Source: Candidatus Woesearchaeota archaeon (GTDB taxonomy: Archaea; Nanobdellota; Nanobdellia; Woesearchaeales; ARS49). Taken from it: DNA of 64,000 bases. The DNA is taken from the NCBI GenBank assembly GCA_019323015.1, contig JAHWHY010000007.1:1-64000 (forward strand). Direction: 5' to 3'. Position 1 is the stretch's first letter. Every line of letters starts with the position of its first letter. Below, piece by piece: positions 1-9,463 of the stretch. The position numbers were made by a program, and so were the translations under genes. Below the pieces are notes generated by a model. That model was given only the letters and a program-made list of their open reading frames with translations. It did no database searches and was not told the DNA's origin.

Positions 1-591
1 GGGCACAAAGCAGAGCCAGGAAAGATAGCAGAATCAGCAAGAAAGATATCAGAGCTAAAGATAGCAACAGAGATGCTCAATGAGCTAGAATCCGGCGATA
101 TTATCATAAGAGATGGAGACCTTATTGAGGGGACTGAGCAAGAAAAAAGACAGATAGAAGACTTGAAAAACAAATCAATACAAAAAGAAGTAATTGTGTC
201 AGGGCTATCAAAGACCACTAGTTTGCTTACTGACTCTGGAAACAGCGCAGCAGCAGTATTGAACAAGATAGGGCCTTCTTGTGCTTGGTATTATCCAGCA
301 ACAAACAACACCGGATTCGTCAAACTGAACAAGAATTCTAATTATGTGTTTAGGTTGGATTTTTTTATTCCAGACAAGCTGGCGGATATTTTAGGAGGAT
401 TAAAAGCAAACTCAAGAGACGCCTGCTTTATAGGATACCCATACGGCCTTATAGATGCAGACAGGTTTGCGCGCGTTACAACAAAAGAAAAAGAAAAACT
501 CAAACTAATGCTGATGAGCAAAGGCGGAGAGAACTTTCGGGCGCATTTAGCAAGCACAGATGCACATGAAATACTGAATAAAATTGTTTAA
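1..591 (+). CDS. nurA: NurA-domain nuclease, 3' part (5' end outside window)
   Basis: The frame is open from base 1 with no stop, so this is the C-terminal part of a longer gene; the first internal Met is at base 73. Visible motifs fit the NurA family: RDGDLIEG (an acidic metal-binding strand), the segment VSGLSKTTSLL, and a C-terminal GYPYGLIDADRFARV. NurA is the 5'-3' nuclease that works with the HerA helicase in archaeal DNA end resection. The assignment rests on motif order, not on an alignment. Confidence 0.68.
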   Translation, partial: GHKAEPGKIAESARKISELKIATEMLNELESGDIIIRDGDLIEGTEQEKRQIEDLKNKSIQKEVIVSGLSKTTSLLTDSGNSAAAVLNKIGPSCAWYYPATNNTGFVKLNKNSNYVFRLDFFIPDKLADILGGLKANSRDACFIGYPYGLIDADRFARVTTKEKEKLKLMLMSKGGENFRAHLASTDAHEILNKIV

Positions 592-683
592 TTACTTTCA
601 AATAATTACGAAATTTTTATAAGTTATTTTAGCTAAACACTCTATAAAACGATAAAAATACAAAAAAACGGAGGTAATACACA

Positions 684-1013
684 ATGGATGCAAGATTAGG
701 ACATTGGGCATTTATCGTAGGTGTCTTGATAGCAGTAATCGCGGGACTAGTGCCTGCATGGAACACCCCAACAGTTATGTGGATATTGGTAATCCTGGGA
801 TTAATCGTAGGACTGCTTAACATAACTGCAAAAGAAACAGTGGAGTTCTTGGTAGCTACAATAGCATTAGTGCTAATTGGAACAGCAGGAATACAGACAC
901 TTCCTGCACTAGGCACAATAGTCACAGCAATACTAGAAAACATCGTAGCATTTGTAGCACCAGCTGCATTAGTGGTAGCACTAAAAGCAATATATGAACT
1001 AGCAAGGAAATAA
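684..1013 (+). CDS. Small polytopic membrane protein, unknown function
   Basis: A 109-residue protein that is almost entirely hydrophobic, with about four membrane segments (near residues 7-25, 29-48, 53-72 and 83-104). A strong Shine-Dalgarno (GGAGGT) lies 8-9 bases before the ATG, and a TATA-like TTTTTATAAG sits near 614. It stands alone between divergent or convergent neighbours. No catalytic motif is visible and I do not recognise the family. Confidence 0.75.
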   Translation: MDARLGHWAFIVGVLIAVIAGLVPAWNTPTVMWILVILGLIVGLLNITAKETVEFLVATIALVLIGTAGIQTLPALGTIVTAILENIVAFVAPAALVVALKAIYELARK

Positions 1014-1020
1014 ATATTTT

Positions 1021-1398
1021 TTATTTTTTTTCTAATTCTATTAAATATTCAAAAAGAGGCAGTGGGGGTGCAAGATCCTCTGTTGCAAACACAAAATTCT
1101 CCCTATACCAAAAATTAGGTAGTTTCTCATGCAGCTGCCTAAGAGCCTCAACAGCACGCGGATGGTCATCAGGAAACCTGTTTGTCAAGTCATCAAACTC
1201 AACCTGAGTAAGGATGCCTTCCATATCAAAAAAATGCCCTGCATGCCTATGAATCTGCAACCTTAAATCTGCAATATTTCTGTGCACATATATTGCGCTA
1301 CCAGAAAAAAAATAAGTACGCTTGAAATCACATGCGCCTGCAGCAGCACAAACTATCTTATGCTCTTCTTCTGAACCCAATAAAATACTGTGAGTCAT
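1021..1398 (-). CDS. Hypothetical soluble protein
   Basis: 125 residues, His- and acid-rich, no signal peptide or membrane segment. Its stop lies only a few bases from the end of the convergent upstream gene. I recognise no motif. Codon use matches the neighbours, so it is probably a real lineage-specific gene. Confidence 0.6.
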   Translation of the reverse strand: MTHSILLGSEEEHKIVCAAAGACDFKRTYFFSGSAIYVHRNIADLRLQIHRHAGHFFDMEGILTQVEFDDLTNRFPDDHPRAVEALRQLHEKLPNFWYRENFVFATEDLAPPLPLFEYLIELEKK

Positions 1399-1472
1399 AA
1401 AATAGTATAAGAAACACTTGATTTTTAAAACTAATGCAAAAATTAATATATTCTGTTGATTTTACTTAATTT

Positions 1473-1664
1473 ATGGCAAACAGATGCGGATATATACATA
1501 ATCCTAACTTTGGGGATGAAGAAAAATACATTGTAATCGCAACAAACTCTGAAAAAGCAGGCAAACTAAACTTACTAGACTTCTTTAAACCAGAATATGA
1601 TCCAGAAAAATCTGCACAAGAAGCAGAAGAAGCAGGCGGACTGGAAGAAGAGATGGAACACTAG
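1473..1664 (+). CDS. Small acidic hypothetical protein
   Basis: 63 residues with a strongly acidic C terminus (EEAGGLEEEMEH) and two early Cys/His positions (MANRCGYIHNPN). A TATA-like AATTAATATA near 1441 would place the transcription start close to the ATG. No family recognised. Confidence 0.55.
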   Translation: MANRCGYIHNPNFGDEEKYIVIATNSEKAGKLNLLDFFKPEYDPEKSAQEAEEAGGLEEEMEH

Positions 1665-1720
1665 GCAAACATTTAAATACCAAAAGCACGGAATTCTAGA
1701 TAAAAAAAAGAGGCATCAGC

Positions 1721-4132
1721 TTGGCAACTAAAAACAAGAAGTTTATTCTATGGTTTGATGAAGTAAACATGAAAGACGTAGGACTAGTTGGAGGGAAAAA
1801 CGCTTCACTAGGAGAGATGTACCAAGAATTAACAAAGAAAAAAATCAATATTCCATATGGCTTTGCAGTAACTGCATATGCATACCAGTATTTATTGAAA
1901 AAAGCAGGAGTGGAAAAGCACATCAAGCAAACTCTAAAGGGACTTAATGTAAAAGACGTAAGAAACTTAGCAGCAAGAGGAAAGAAAATCCGCGAGATAA
2001 TAAGAAGCTGTGATTTTCCACCAGAACTGCACAAAGCAATAGTAGAGGCATATCAAAAACTAAGCAAGAAATACAAAAGAAAAAACACAGATGTGGCTGT
2101 GAGAAGCTCTGCAACTGCAGAAGACCTTCCAGAAGCATCATTTGCAGGACAGCAAGAAACTTATTTGAATATCCACAATGAAAAACTATTGATAGATGCC
2201 TGCAAAAACTGCTTTGCATCATTATTCACAGACAGGGCAATAGCTTATCGCGAAGAAAAAAAGTTTAACCATTTCAAGGTCTATCTTTCCATAGGAGTGC
2301 AGAAGATGGTTCGGTCTGACAAGGCCAGCTCTGGAGTCATGTTTACCCTTGATACTGAAACAGGATTTGACAATGTAGTGTTTGTGACAGCAGCATGGGG
2401 ATTAGGAGAAAATGTAGTGCAGGGTGCAGTAAACCCAGATGAATTCCATGTATTTGACCCAACACTAAAAAAAGGCTTTAAGCCAATAATAACAAAAACA
2501 ATAGGAGACAAAAGCCTCACAATGGTTTATGCAGAAGGACTAAAGCCAACAAAAAACACGCCAACGCCACTGGCAAAACAAAAACAATTCTGCATAACAG
2601 ACGAAGAAGTTTTGAAACTGGCAAGATGGGGATGCAAAATAGAAGACCATTACTCTGCCAAGAAAAAAAGATGGACACCAATGGACATAGAGTGGGCAAA
2701 AGACGGCATATCTGGTGAGATGTATATAGTACAGGCAAGGCCAGAGACAGTGCAGAGCCAGAAAAAGAAACATATTCTTGAAGAATATCATTTACAACAA
2801 AAAGGAGAGGTAATCATAACAGGAAAAAGCGTTGGAAGCAAGATAGCAAATGGAGAAGCAGCTGTAATAAAAAGCGTAAAAGACATTGAGAAATTCAAAC
2901 CAGGACAAATTCTTGTAACTGAAATGACAGACCCAGACTGGGTACCAATAATGAGACAGGCAGGCGCGATTGTTACTGATAAAGGGGGCCGCACTTGTCA
3001 TGCAGCAATTGTATCACGCGAATTAGGCATACCTTGCGTAGTAGGAACACTAAATGCAACTGGAAAAATAAAAAACAAACAAAAAATCACTATTAATTGC
3101 GCAGAAGGGGATACAGGCTATGTACACAAAGGTCTGCTGAAATATGAAATTAAAAAAATCAATATCAAAAAATTCCCAAAAACAAAAACAAAAGTCATGA
3201 TGAACCTCGGAAATCCAGACGAAGCATTTGAACTAAGCGTTATACCTAATTCAGGAGTTGGATTAGCTCGGGAAGAGTTTATCATCAATGCGTATATTAA
3301 AATACATCCAATGGCTTTAGTGGAATACAATAAAGTTCCTGAAGCTGTGAAGAAGAAGATTAATGTATTGACGCAAGGATATAAAGATAAAAAACAATTC
3401 TTTATAGAACAATTAGCCCGCGGAGTAGGAACAATAGCAGCAGCATTCTACCCAAATGATGTCATAGTAAGAATGAGTGACTTTAAGAGCAATGAATATG
3501 CTAATTTAATTGGGGGAGAATTATATGAACCAAAAGAAGACAACCCCATGATAGGATGGAGAGGAGCATCAAGATACTATAATCCAAAATACGCACCTGC
3601 ATTTGCACTAGAATGCAAAGCACTAAAGAAAGTTCGCGAAGAGTTTGGCTTGACTAACCTGAAAATAATGATACCATTTTGCAGAACAGTTGAAGAAGGC
3701 AAAAAAGTCATAGCAGAGATGCGCAAGAATGGATTAGTGCAAGGCAAAAACGGCCTGCAAGTATATGTAATGTGTGAAATCCCATCAAATGTTGTGTTAG
3801 CAGATGAATTCTCAAAAGTATTTGACGGATTTAGCATTGGAACAAATGACCTGACGCAGCTGACACTAGGTCTTGACAGAGATTCTGAACTAGTTGCAGA
3901 CCTTTATGATGAAAGAAATGCAGCTGTAGAAGATTTAGTGCATTATGTCATAGACAAGGCCAAGAAAAATAAAAGGAAAATAGGGCTATGCGGTGATGCT
4001 CCTAGTACTTATCCAGAATTTGCACAATTCTTAGTAGAATGCGGAATTGACAGTATTTCTTTATCACCAGATGCAGTTGTGAAAACAACACTGGCAATTG
4101 CACAAATGGAGAAAAAGCTAAAGAAAAAGTAA
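1721..4132 (+). CDS. ppsA: Phosphoenolpyruvate synthase (pyruvate, water dikinase)
   Basis: Makes phosphoenolpyruvate from pyruvate, ATP and water, a gluconeogenic step. The 803-residue length is normal. Domain order is visible: N-terminal ATP-grasp with VRSSATAEDLPEASFAGQQ; swivelling phosphohistidine domain with GGRTCHAAIVSRELG (phospho-acceptor His at about residue 427); C-terminal TIM barrel with GTNDLTQLTLGLDRD and the proton-donor Cys in GLCGDAPS (about residue 757). The start is TTG at 1721, preceded by AGAGG; no better ATG lies nearby. A glucokinase gene also lies in this window at 61-62 kb. Confidence 0.96.
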   Translation: MATKNKKFILWFDEVNMKDVGLVGGKNASLGEMYQELTKKKINIPYGFAVTAYAYQYLLKKAGVEKHIKQTLKGLNVKDVRNLAARGKKIREIIRSCDFPPELHKAIVEAYQKLSKKYKRKNTDVAVRSSATAEDLPEASFAGQQETYLNIHNEKLLIDACKNCFASLFTDRAIAYREEKKFNHFKVYLSIGVQKMVRSDKASSGVMFTLDTETGFDNVVFVTAAWGLGENVVQGAVNPDEFHVFDPTLKKGFKPIITKTIGDKSLTMVYAEGLKPTKNTPTPLAKQKQFCITDEEVLKLARWGCKIEDHYSAKKKRWTPMDIEWAKDGISGEMYIVQARPETVQSQKKKHILEEYHLQQKGEVIITGKSVGSKIANGEAAVIKSVKDIEKFKPGQILVTEMTDPDWVPIMRQAGAIVTDKGGRTCHAAIVSRELGIPCVVGTLNATGKIKNKQKITINCAEGDTGYVHKGLLKYEIKKINIKKFPKTKTKVMMNLGNPDEAFELSVIPNSGVGLAREEFIINAYIKIHPMALVEYNKVPEAVKKKINVLTQGYKDKKQFFIEQLARGVGTIAAAFYPNDVIVRMSDFKSNEYANLIGGELYEPKEDNPMIGWRGASRYYNPKYAPAFALECKALKKVREEFGLTNLKIMIPFCRTVEEGKKVIAEMRKNGLVQGKNGLQVYVMCEIPSNVVLADEFSKVFDGFSIGTNDLTQLTLGLDRDSELVADLYDERNAAVEDLVHYVIDKAKKNKRKIGLCGDAPSTYPEFAQFLVECGIDSISLSPDAVVKTTLAIAQMEKKLKKK

Positions 4133-4139
4133 GCTATGC

Positions 4140-4433
4140 TTATTCGCACTCACGCAGTGCTTCTTTTACTTCTGCGCTAATAGTTTCAAGATCGTCTAAA
4201 ACAGCAGCAGCCTTAACCTGAGAAGGTTTAGTGTATCTCAAAGCCATCTCCATCTGCAAAACAGCCAGGTCAACCTCATCAACAGGCACTTTTTTTACTT
4301 CAGTTGGCTGCTGAACAGCTACAACTGGAGAAATCAAGTAAGCTTCTGGCTGATACTGCTTTTGCGCAGTGCATCCAGTAAACCCTGCATATAATGCAAT
4401 TGCTGCCATCCCTGTTCTGATTAAGTTTCTCAT
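4140..4433 (-). CDS. Small predicted lipoprotein
   Basis: About 97 residues. The N terminus is a signal peptide ending in a lipobox-like GFTGC, so the mature protein would be membrane-anchored through Cys. The rest is soluble and helical. A GTG three codons upstream is possible, but a minus-strand TATA box near 4450-4458 favours the ATG at 4433. Convergent with ppsA. Function unknown. Confidence 0.6.
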   Translation of the reverse strand: MRNLIRTGMAAIALYAGFTGCTAQKQYQPEAYLISPVVAVQQPTEVKKVPVDEVDLAVLQMEMALRYTKPSQVKAAAVLDDLETISAEVKEALRECE

Positions 4434-4485
4434 TGTAATCACTAACTTGTTATAAATTATGGTGGTTTAAAAAGCTATGTGTAAA

Positions 4486-5433
4486 CTAAGGCTCTAGAAC
4501 ACAAATAGTCTTGCTTAAAGACTTATGCAGGTAGTAGGAGTATTCTGCAACTAATTTTAATTTTGAGGCTTTGATGAACTTCTTATGATTTATGAAACTA
4601 GGAAAACAGACAACTGCACGCTTTTTTAATACTTTCTTGAGATTTTTCAGGAAAGCAGAGTATACTTTTTCCAAGTCAATTTTCTTAGAGCTTCGAGCAT
4701 AAGGCAGGTCTGTCACAAAGTAATTGTATTTTATTTTAATCTTTGTAGCGTCTTTTTTTCTTAAGTCAAATTTAACTTTGAAATGTTTTAGGTTCTTATC
4801 AGCTCTCTTAAGCATCAAATCATCAATATCATAACCAATTGTCTTGAAATCCATCAAGCCAGCTTCGATTAAAATCCCTCCTGTACCGCAAAAAGGATCA
4901 ACAACAGTATTCTGAGTTGAGATAGCTCCAGTAAGATTAACAAGACAGCGTGCCAGTCTTGGGTGCAGAGAAGTTGGGTGAAGCATCGGCCTTAAGTGAG
5001 CTTTTCTGTCTTCAAAAGGCTCATCCAGGGGGTTGAGCAGTAAACCACAGTAAATCTTATCCTTAGCAAAGAAAAAATGAAACTCTGTCTTTGGATTAAC
5101 AAGATCAACAAGAGGCTTATCAAGATAATCCCAAACCAAATCAGCTATTTTTGAATCCTTGATATGCCCTTTGCCAGAAGACCTGACTGCAAAAGAGTGT
5201 TCATAGTATTTATTCCAATCAAATTTTTTAATTGCGCGCTCTAGAGTCTTCTTATTGCAGATGAACAGATGCTGATACACTGCTTTTGTGTAAGCCAAGC
5301 GATCAAAATAAACTTTTTTTGTATCAAGAAACAACAGATTATCAATCAATTGATTCTTTCCTGGAAAAATTGAGAGGACTTCTGCCTTGCTTAACTCAAG
5401 ATTATGTTTAGATAGCAGGAAGATTAGCTTCAT
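4486..5433 (-). CDS. tRNA (guanine-10-N2) methyltransferase, Trm-G10/Trm11 type
   Basis: An N-terminal THUMP-like RNA-binding region is followed by a Rossmann methyltransferase. The SAM-binding loop is DPFCGTGGILIEAG (from about residue 179), and the amino-methyltransferase catalytic motif is DLPY (about residue 242). This combination is typical of archaeal enzymes that methylate N2 of G10 in tRNA. A minus-strand TTATATAA centred near 5461 would start transcription near 5435, so the ATG at 5433 fits a leaderless mRNA better than the upstream ATG at 5451. Confidence 0.88.
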   Translation of the reverse strand: MKLIFLLSKHNLELSKAEVLSIFPGKNQLIDNLLFLDTKKVYFDRLAYTKAVYQHLFICNKKTLERAIKKFDWNKYYEHSFAVRSSGKGHIKDSKIADLVWDYLDKPLVDLVNPKTEFHFFFAKDKIYCGLLLNPLDEPFEDRKAHLRPMLHPTSLHPRLARCLVNLTGAISTQNTVVDPFCGTGGILIEAGLMDFKTIGYDIDDLMLKRADKNLKHFKVKFDLRKKDATKIKIKYNYFVTDLPYARSSKKIDLEKVYSAFLKNLKKVLKKRAVVCFPSFINHKKFIKASKLKLVAEYSYYLHKSLSKTICVLEP

Positions 5434-5514
5434 AAGCCTTGATTCAGGCATTTGCTTATATAAATTTTTCTTAATATAGAAAAATATTTATACCAGAAAT
5501 ATATACTACAGCAT

Positions 5515-5838
5515 ATGAAACGAGGAAGGCCAGTAAAATCAGAGATACGGCAGAACATAATAGAAATACTTGCAGTAGCTGGCAAAGCTTATGGATATCT
5601 TATTCACAAATGGTATAACCAGATATTTCCACCATGCACTCGGGAGAACATATATTATAACCTGAAAAAAGGGGTTGCTTTACGCGAACTGAAGATAGAA
5701 GAGATAAAACAAGAAAAAGGAGAGTATTCTTGGGGAAGTGTAGTTGAGAAGAAGTATTACACTGTAGGGCCAAACGGCAAGCCACGCGGAGACGTGCGCG
5801 TGAAAGAATTCTTTGAAAAACAGAAGAAAGTCAAGTGA
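5515..5838 (+). CDS. Winged-helix DNA-binding protein with AT-hook-like N terminus
   Basis: 107 residues starting MKRGRPVKSEIRQNII, an AT-hook-like RGRP followed by a helix-turn-helix resembling PadR-type folds (AYGYLIHKWYNQIFP, ENIYYNLKKG). Likely a small transcription regulator. A TATA-like ATATTTATAC near 5484 puts the start at the ATG. It is divergent from the tRNA methyltransferase and its stop is 8 bases before the next gene. Confidence 0.72.
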   Translation: MKRGRPVKSEIRQNIIEILAVAGKAYGYLIHKWYNQIFPPCTRENIYYNLKKGVALRELKIEEIKQEKGEYSWGSVVEKKYYTVGPNGKPRGDVRVKEFFEKQKKVK

Positions 5839-5845
5839 GATTCTC

Positions 5846-6823
5846 ATGATACCAGAAAAACTAAAACAAGGAGATGAAATCAGAATAATAGCTCCAGCCA
5901 GAAGCATGGGGCTGCTTTCTGAAGAAAACAAAAAAACAGCAAAACAAAAACTAGAATCCCTTGGATTTAAAGTAACTTTTGCTGAACACGTGGATGAAAA
6001 AGACGAATTTATTTCTTCATCAATACAATCCAGAGTAAAAGATTTACACGCGGCATTTGCAGACAAAAACGTCAAAGCAATACTAACAGTAATAGGCGGA
6101 TTTAACTCAAACCAATTGCTAAGATACATAGATTATGATTTAATCAAAAAAAACCCAAAAATATTATGCGGATATTCAGACATCACAGCACTAGGCAATG
6201 CAATATACCAAAAAACAGGACTGGTGACATACTCAGGACCACATTTCTCAACATTTGGAATGGAAAAAGGGCTAGAATACACTATAGAGTATTTTAAAAA
6301 ATGCCTGATGCAAGACAAGCCCTTTGAAGTAGAGCCATCAAAAAAATGGAGTGATGACGAATGGTGGACTGAACAAGAAAAAAGAGACTTTATTGACAAC
6401 AAAGGCTATCTAGTTGTTAATGAAGGCACAGCAGAAGGAACAATAATCGGAGGAAACCAATGCACATTTAATCTTCTTCAAGGAACAGAATACAGGCCAA
6501 AATTCAAGAACACTATATTATTTTTAGAAGATGATGAAGAAGTAAGAGCACACCATTTTGACAGAGACCTGCAATCAATAATACACCTGCCTGACTTTAG
6601 TGAAGTAAAAGCAATAGTCATAGGAAGATTCCAGAAAGTCTCTGAAATGACAGAAGAAAAAATCAGAAAAATAATCAAAACAAAAAAAGAACTAGAAAAA
6701 ATCCCAGTAATAGCAAATGCAGACTTTGGACACACAACACCACACATAACCTTTCCAATAGGCGGAACAGCAAAAGTATATGCAAAAGGCAGAAAAGTAA
6801 AGCTAGAAATAATAAAGCATTAA
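5846..6823 (+). CDS. Peptidase S66 family (LD-carboxypeptidase / MccF-like)
   Basis: 325 residues from the ATG at 5846; an upstream in-frame start at 5813 would overlap the previous gene. Motifs of S66 serine peptidases: nucleophile in GYSDIT (Ser about residue 111), IIGGNQCTFNLLQGT, an acidic cluster LFLEDDEE, and a C-terminal His in ADFGHT. The family cleaves LD- or peptide-amide bonds, including peptidoglycan fragments and microcin C. In an archaeon without murein the substrate is unclear; detoxification or scavenging of bacterial wall peptides is an inference. Confidence 0.88.
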   Translation: MIPEKLKQGDEIRIIAPARSMGLLSEENKKTAKQKLESLGFKVTFAEHVDEKDEFISSSIQSRVKDLHAAFADKNVKAILTVIGGFNSNQLLRYIDYDLIKKNPKILCGYSDITALGNAIYQKTGLVTYSGPHFSTFGMEKGLEYTIEYFKKCLMQDKPFEVEPSKKWSDDEWWTEQEKRDFIDNKGYLVVNEGTAEGTIIGGNQCTFNLLQGTEYRPKFKNTILFLEDDEEVRAHHFDRDLQSIIHLPDFSEVKAIVIGRFQKVSEMTEEKIRKIIKTKKELEKIPVIANADFGHTTPHITFPIGGTAKVYAKGRKVKLEIIKH

Positions 6824-7497
6824 TCCAATTTCTTCAAAAAACCCATCAAAGCATAAGCCTCACGCTTTGTTAAAAAAGATTTTCCAATCATCCTTTTCCA
6901 AACCTTTTTCTGAGTTTCACGCTTTTGAACATTCTTGAAAGGCATTTTCTTTAAAGCCTGATTAAGAAACTTCATCAACTGGTCTTTTTCTGCTTTAGAA
7001 GCAAAAATGATGTGCTCGCTTACTTTTTTTGTTGATAAGGATTTGCTTAATTCATAACAGACAACAGCAACACTATGGCTGAGATTTAAAGTAGGGTATT
7101 TCTTTGAACTTGGAATAGTGCAAACAAAATCACAAGCCAAAACTTCTTCATTTGTCAGGCCAGGGCCTTCACGACCAAATACTATTCCGATTTTGCCTTT
7201 CTTAAGAATTATTTTTGATAATTGTTCTGGTGAGATTGGAGAACGCGGAATATTATAATCAGTGCCAAGCATAGCAGTAGTAGCAATTAGAGTATCCATC
7301 GCAGGAATTTTCTTCACAACTTTAGCTTTCTTAAGAACATCAATGCCATGCTTTGCTCTCTTAATAGCCTCTTTAGCAGTCTTCTTGCACTTAGGATTAA
7401 CAAGAACAAGATTATCAAAACCAAAATTAGCCATAACCCGCGCAACAGCACCAAGATTACCTGATTTCTTTGGCTCAACAAGAATAATAGATATCAT
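6820..7497 (-). CDS. TrmJ/SpoU-type tRNA 2'-O-methyltransferase
   Basis: 225 residues of SPOUT-class methyltransferase. Visible motifs: VEPKKSGNLGAVARVMANFG (motif 1), IVFGREGPGLTNEEV (motif 2) and PTLNLSHSVAVVCYEL (motif 3, the knotted SAM site). Archaeal TrmJ methylates ribose at position 32 of tRNA. The start overlaps the stop of the upstream MBL gene by 4 bases, indicating one transcript. Confidence 0.88.
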   Translation of the reverse strand: MISIILVEPKKSGNLGAVARVMANFGFDNLVLVNPKCKKTAKEAIKRAKHGIDVLKKAKVVKKIPAMDTLIATTAMLGTDYNIPRSPISPEQLSKIILKKGKIGIVFGREGPGLTNEEVLACDFVCTIPSSKKYPTLNLSHSVAVVCYELSKSLSTKKVSEHIIFASKAEKDQLMKFLNQALKKMPFKNVQKRETQKKVWKRMIGKSFLTKREAYALMGFLKKLD

Positions 7498-8084
7498 TTC
7501 TCAACCTTAAACATCTTACCATGACCAGGAATAATATAATCAGCAATCTCTAAAACCTTTTTTCTGCTTTCTTTTAGCTTTGCCTCATCTCGCACATACG
7601 GGTCTTTCTTGTTCATCAAGCTCTCCTTGTCTGTCTTCTGCTCTTCGGTATCTTCCCACCAAAAAACATCCCCTGCAATAACAACAGTTCCCTTGTCCTC
7701 TGTCGTAATAACAACACAAATATGCGCAAAATCATGTCCTGGAGTCTTCAGAAGCTTGATATTAGTATCTGGAACCAAATCTTCATGATCAATTGTTGTG
7801 CCATCAAAAGTATGAATTGAAAAAGTGTCAATAACTTTCGCATTCTCAAACAAGGCAGTCAAAAGCATATGATCTGTATGAGTGTGAGTAAGAATAACAT
7901 AATCAATATCTTTAGGCGTTAATCCCTCTTGCTTTAATGTCTCAAGAAGCAAAGGCTTGTTCATCCCAGGATCAACAAGAATATTCTTTCCATTGTCCTT
8001 AATCAAAACAGTTGAAGCACTTGCCTTTTCAACACCATCTTCTTCTCTAGCATAGCCCTGAATCAATATCTTGAACTCTATCAT
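7494..8084 (-). CDS. Metallo-beta-lactamase fold hydrolase
   Basis: 196 residues with the MBL metal-binding motif HTHTDH, a later His in TPGHDFAH, a bridging Asp in IAGDVFWW and the terminal IIPGHGKMF. Likely a two-zinc hydrolase (glyoxalase II-like or phosphodiesterase). The substrate is not deducible. Translationally coupled to the TrmJ-like gene by a 4-base overlap. Confidence 0.85.
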   Translation of the reverse strand: MIEFKILIQGYAREEDGVEKASASTVLIKDNGKNILVDPGMNKPLLLETLKQEGLTPKDIDYVILTHTHTDHMLLTALFENAKVIDTFSIHTFDGTTIDHEDLVPDTNIKLLKTPGHDFAHICVVITTEDKGTVVIAGDVFWWEDTEEQKTDKESLMNKKDPYVRDEAKLKESRKKVLEIADYIIPGHGKMFKVEK

Positions 8085-8119
8085 AAAAGAGCTGTATACT
8101 ACAGAATTTATTAAGTTTT

Positions 8120-9289
8120 CTATAAAAAACCAGCAACAACATTAAACAAAATCACAGCAAAAAAGAACAAACTGACATATTTCCAAATCCTGTAGCCTTT
8201 CTTAGGACTTATTCTTTCCAAGACCGCCTTGACCATCCTGCCGCCATCAATAGGACCAAGAGGAAGCAAGTTGAATAATCCAATTCCTAAGTTCAAGACA
8301 AATAACCAATACAAGAAACCAGACAACCACTCAATAGCTCTTGGAATGAAAACACCATACTTTGCAGCAAAAGAAGGCTTGACTTCCCTAAACTGCTTTG
8401 TGCTGATACCAAGATAGGGCTTAGAAGCATTCTTTGGATTAGAGCCAAGCTCAACAGCATAAGCAAACTCAGCAGTCTTGATGACAACAATATCACCAGC
8501 ATTATACTTATTCAAGGCATCTGTGAAATTCTTAACAGAAGCAATCCGGGTATTCTCAAGCTTATGAATAATCTCACCCTCCTGAATACCTGCTTGTGCA
8601 AAAGGGCCATCCTCAACAACCTCAACAACCTCAACACCATTAAAATCAAAAGCAGCACCAGAAACAGGAGCAGCCACATGAACAACCAACAAAATAACAA
8701 TACCAGCAGTAATAATATTAGCAAAAGGACCTGCTGCAAAAACAGACAACTGAGCAGTAAGGCTCTTTTTTACAAGCTGCTTTTCCTCTGGCTCAACAAA
8801 AGCAGCAGGAATCAAAGGAAGCAAAATCCCAAGAAACGCAACACCAGAACTCTTAATCTTAATCTTGTAAGCCCTGGCAATAATACCATGAGAAAACTCA
8901 TGAACACCAGCAATGATAAAAATAGCAAGAATCCAGTAAATAAAAGGAACAAAAAACACGCCCTTTGCCTCAAAAGGCAGGACAGGCTGGATACCCGGAG
9001 CAACACCAGGCTCTATCAACAAATTAACAGTATTCTTCAACAACTCAATAACAATCAAAACCATACCAAGAAAACCAATAAGCACACCAAGAAAAGAAAG
9101 CCCTTTCAAAAAAGAAGGAATCCTTTTAGCTGCAAAATCCATGGATTTCAAGCCAACCTTTGACTTATACATAACAAAATAAAGCACAGGAAAAAAAATC
9201 TTCTGAAAAGTAACCTTCTTACGCTTAAGATACAAGAAAACAACCATCAAAATAATAAATATTATTGCGGCTACGCCATTGTAATCCAT
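8120..9289 (-). CDS. Site-2 intramembrane metalloprotease with PDZ domain (M50)
   Basis: 389 residues. The zinc motif HEFSH is at about residues 130-134 inside a membrane segment, with the second motif NLLPLGPIDGGRM near residue 345. Between them lies a PDZ domain (VVEDGPFAQAGIQEGEII). About six hydrophobic segments are visible. The family cuts transmembrane substrates in regulated proteolysis. Confidence 0.92.
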   Translation of the reverse strand: MDYNGVAAIIFIILMVVFLYLKRKKVTFQKIFFPVLYFVMYKSKVGLKSMDFAAKRIPSFLKGLSFLGVLIGFLGMVLIVIELLKNTVNLLIEPGVAPGIQPVLPFEAKGVFFVPFIYWILAIFIIAGVHEFSHGIIARAYKIKIKSSGVAFLGILLPLIPAAFVEPEEKQLVKKSLTAQLSVFAAGPFANIITAGIVILLVVHVAAPVSGAAFDFNGVEVVEVVEDGPFAQAGIQEGEIIHKLENTRIASVKNFTDALNKYNAGDIVVIKTAEFAYAVELGSNPKNASKPYLGISTKQFREVKPSFAAKYGVFIPRAIEWLSGFLYWLFVLNLGIGLFNLLPLGPIDGGRMVKAVLERISPKKGYRIWKYVSLFFFAVILFNVVAGFL

Positions 9290-9301
9290 TTTAAAGAAAA
9301 T

Positions 9302-9463
9302 TTACCTCTTTCTTTTAGGCTTAAACGCCCTGCTATCACAAGTCCTGCACTTAATCTTGCCCTCAATCATCTTACGAGGAGGCGCCTTCATGACAGACTT
9401 GCATTTACGACAAACATACCTGTTCCTAAACTTCCTTGCTTCTGCCTCTGGGAATTTAGCCAT
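9302..9463 (-). CDS. rpl40e: 50S ribosomal protein L40e
   Basis: A 53-residue gene. The sequence begins MAKFPEAEARKFRNRY and carries a zinc ribbon of C-x2-C (VCRKCKS) and C-x2-C (KCRTCDS) with a basic tail ending KPKRKR, as in archaeal L40e. Its ATG shares one base with the stop of the aIF5A gene (TAATG), so the two are translationally coupled. Confidence 0.93.
   Translation of the reverse strand: MAKFPEAEARKFRNRYVCRKCKSVMKAPPRKMIEGKIKCRTCDSRAFKPKRKR

Noticed and set aside
8564..9163. A 199-codon plus-strand frame opposite the site-2 protease gene
   Set aside because: It is an Asn/Lys-rich shadow of the protease's Leu/Ile codons, without start signals.
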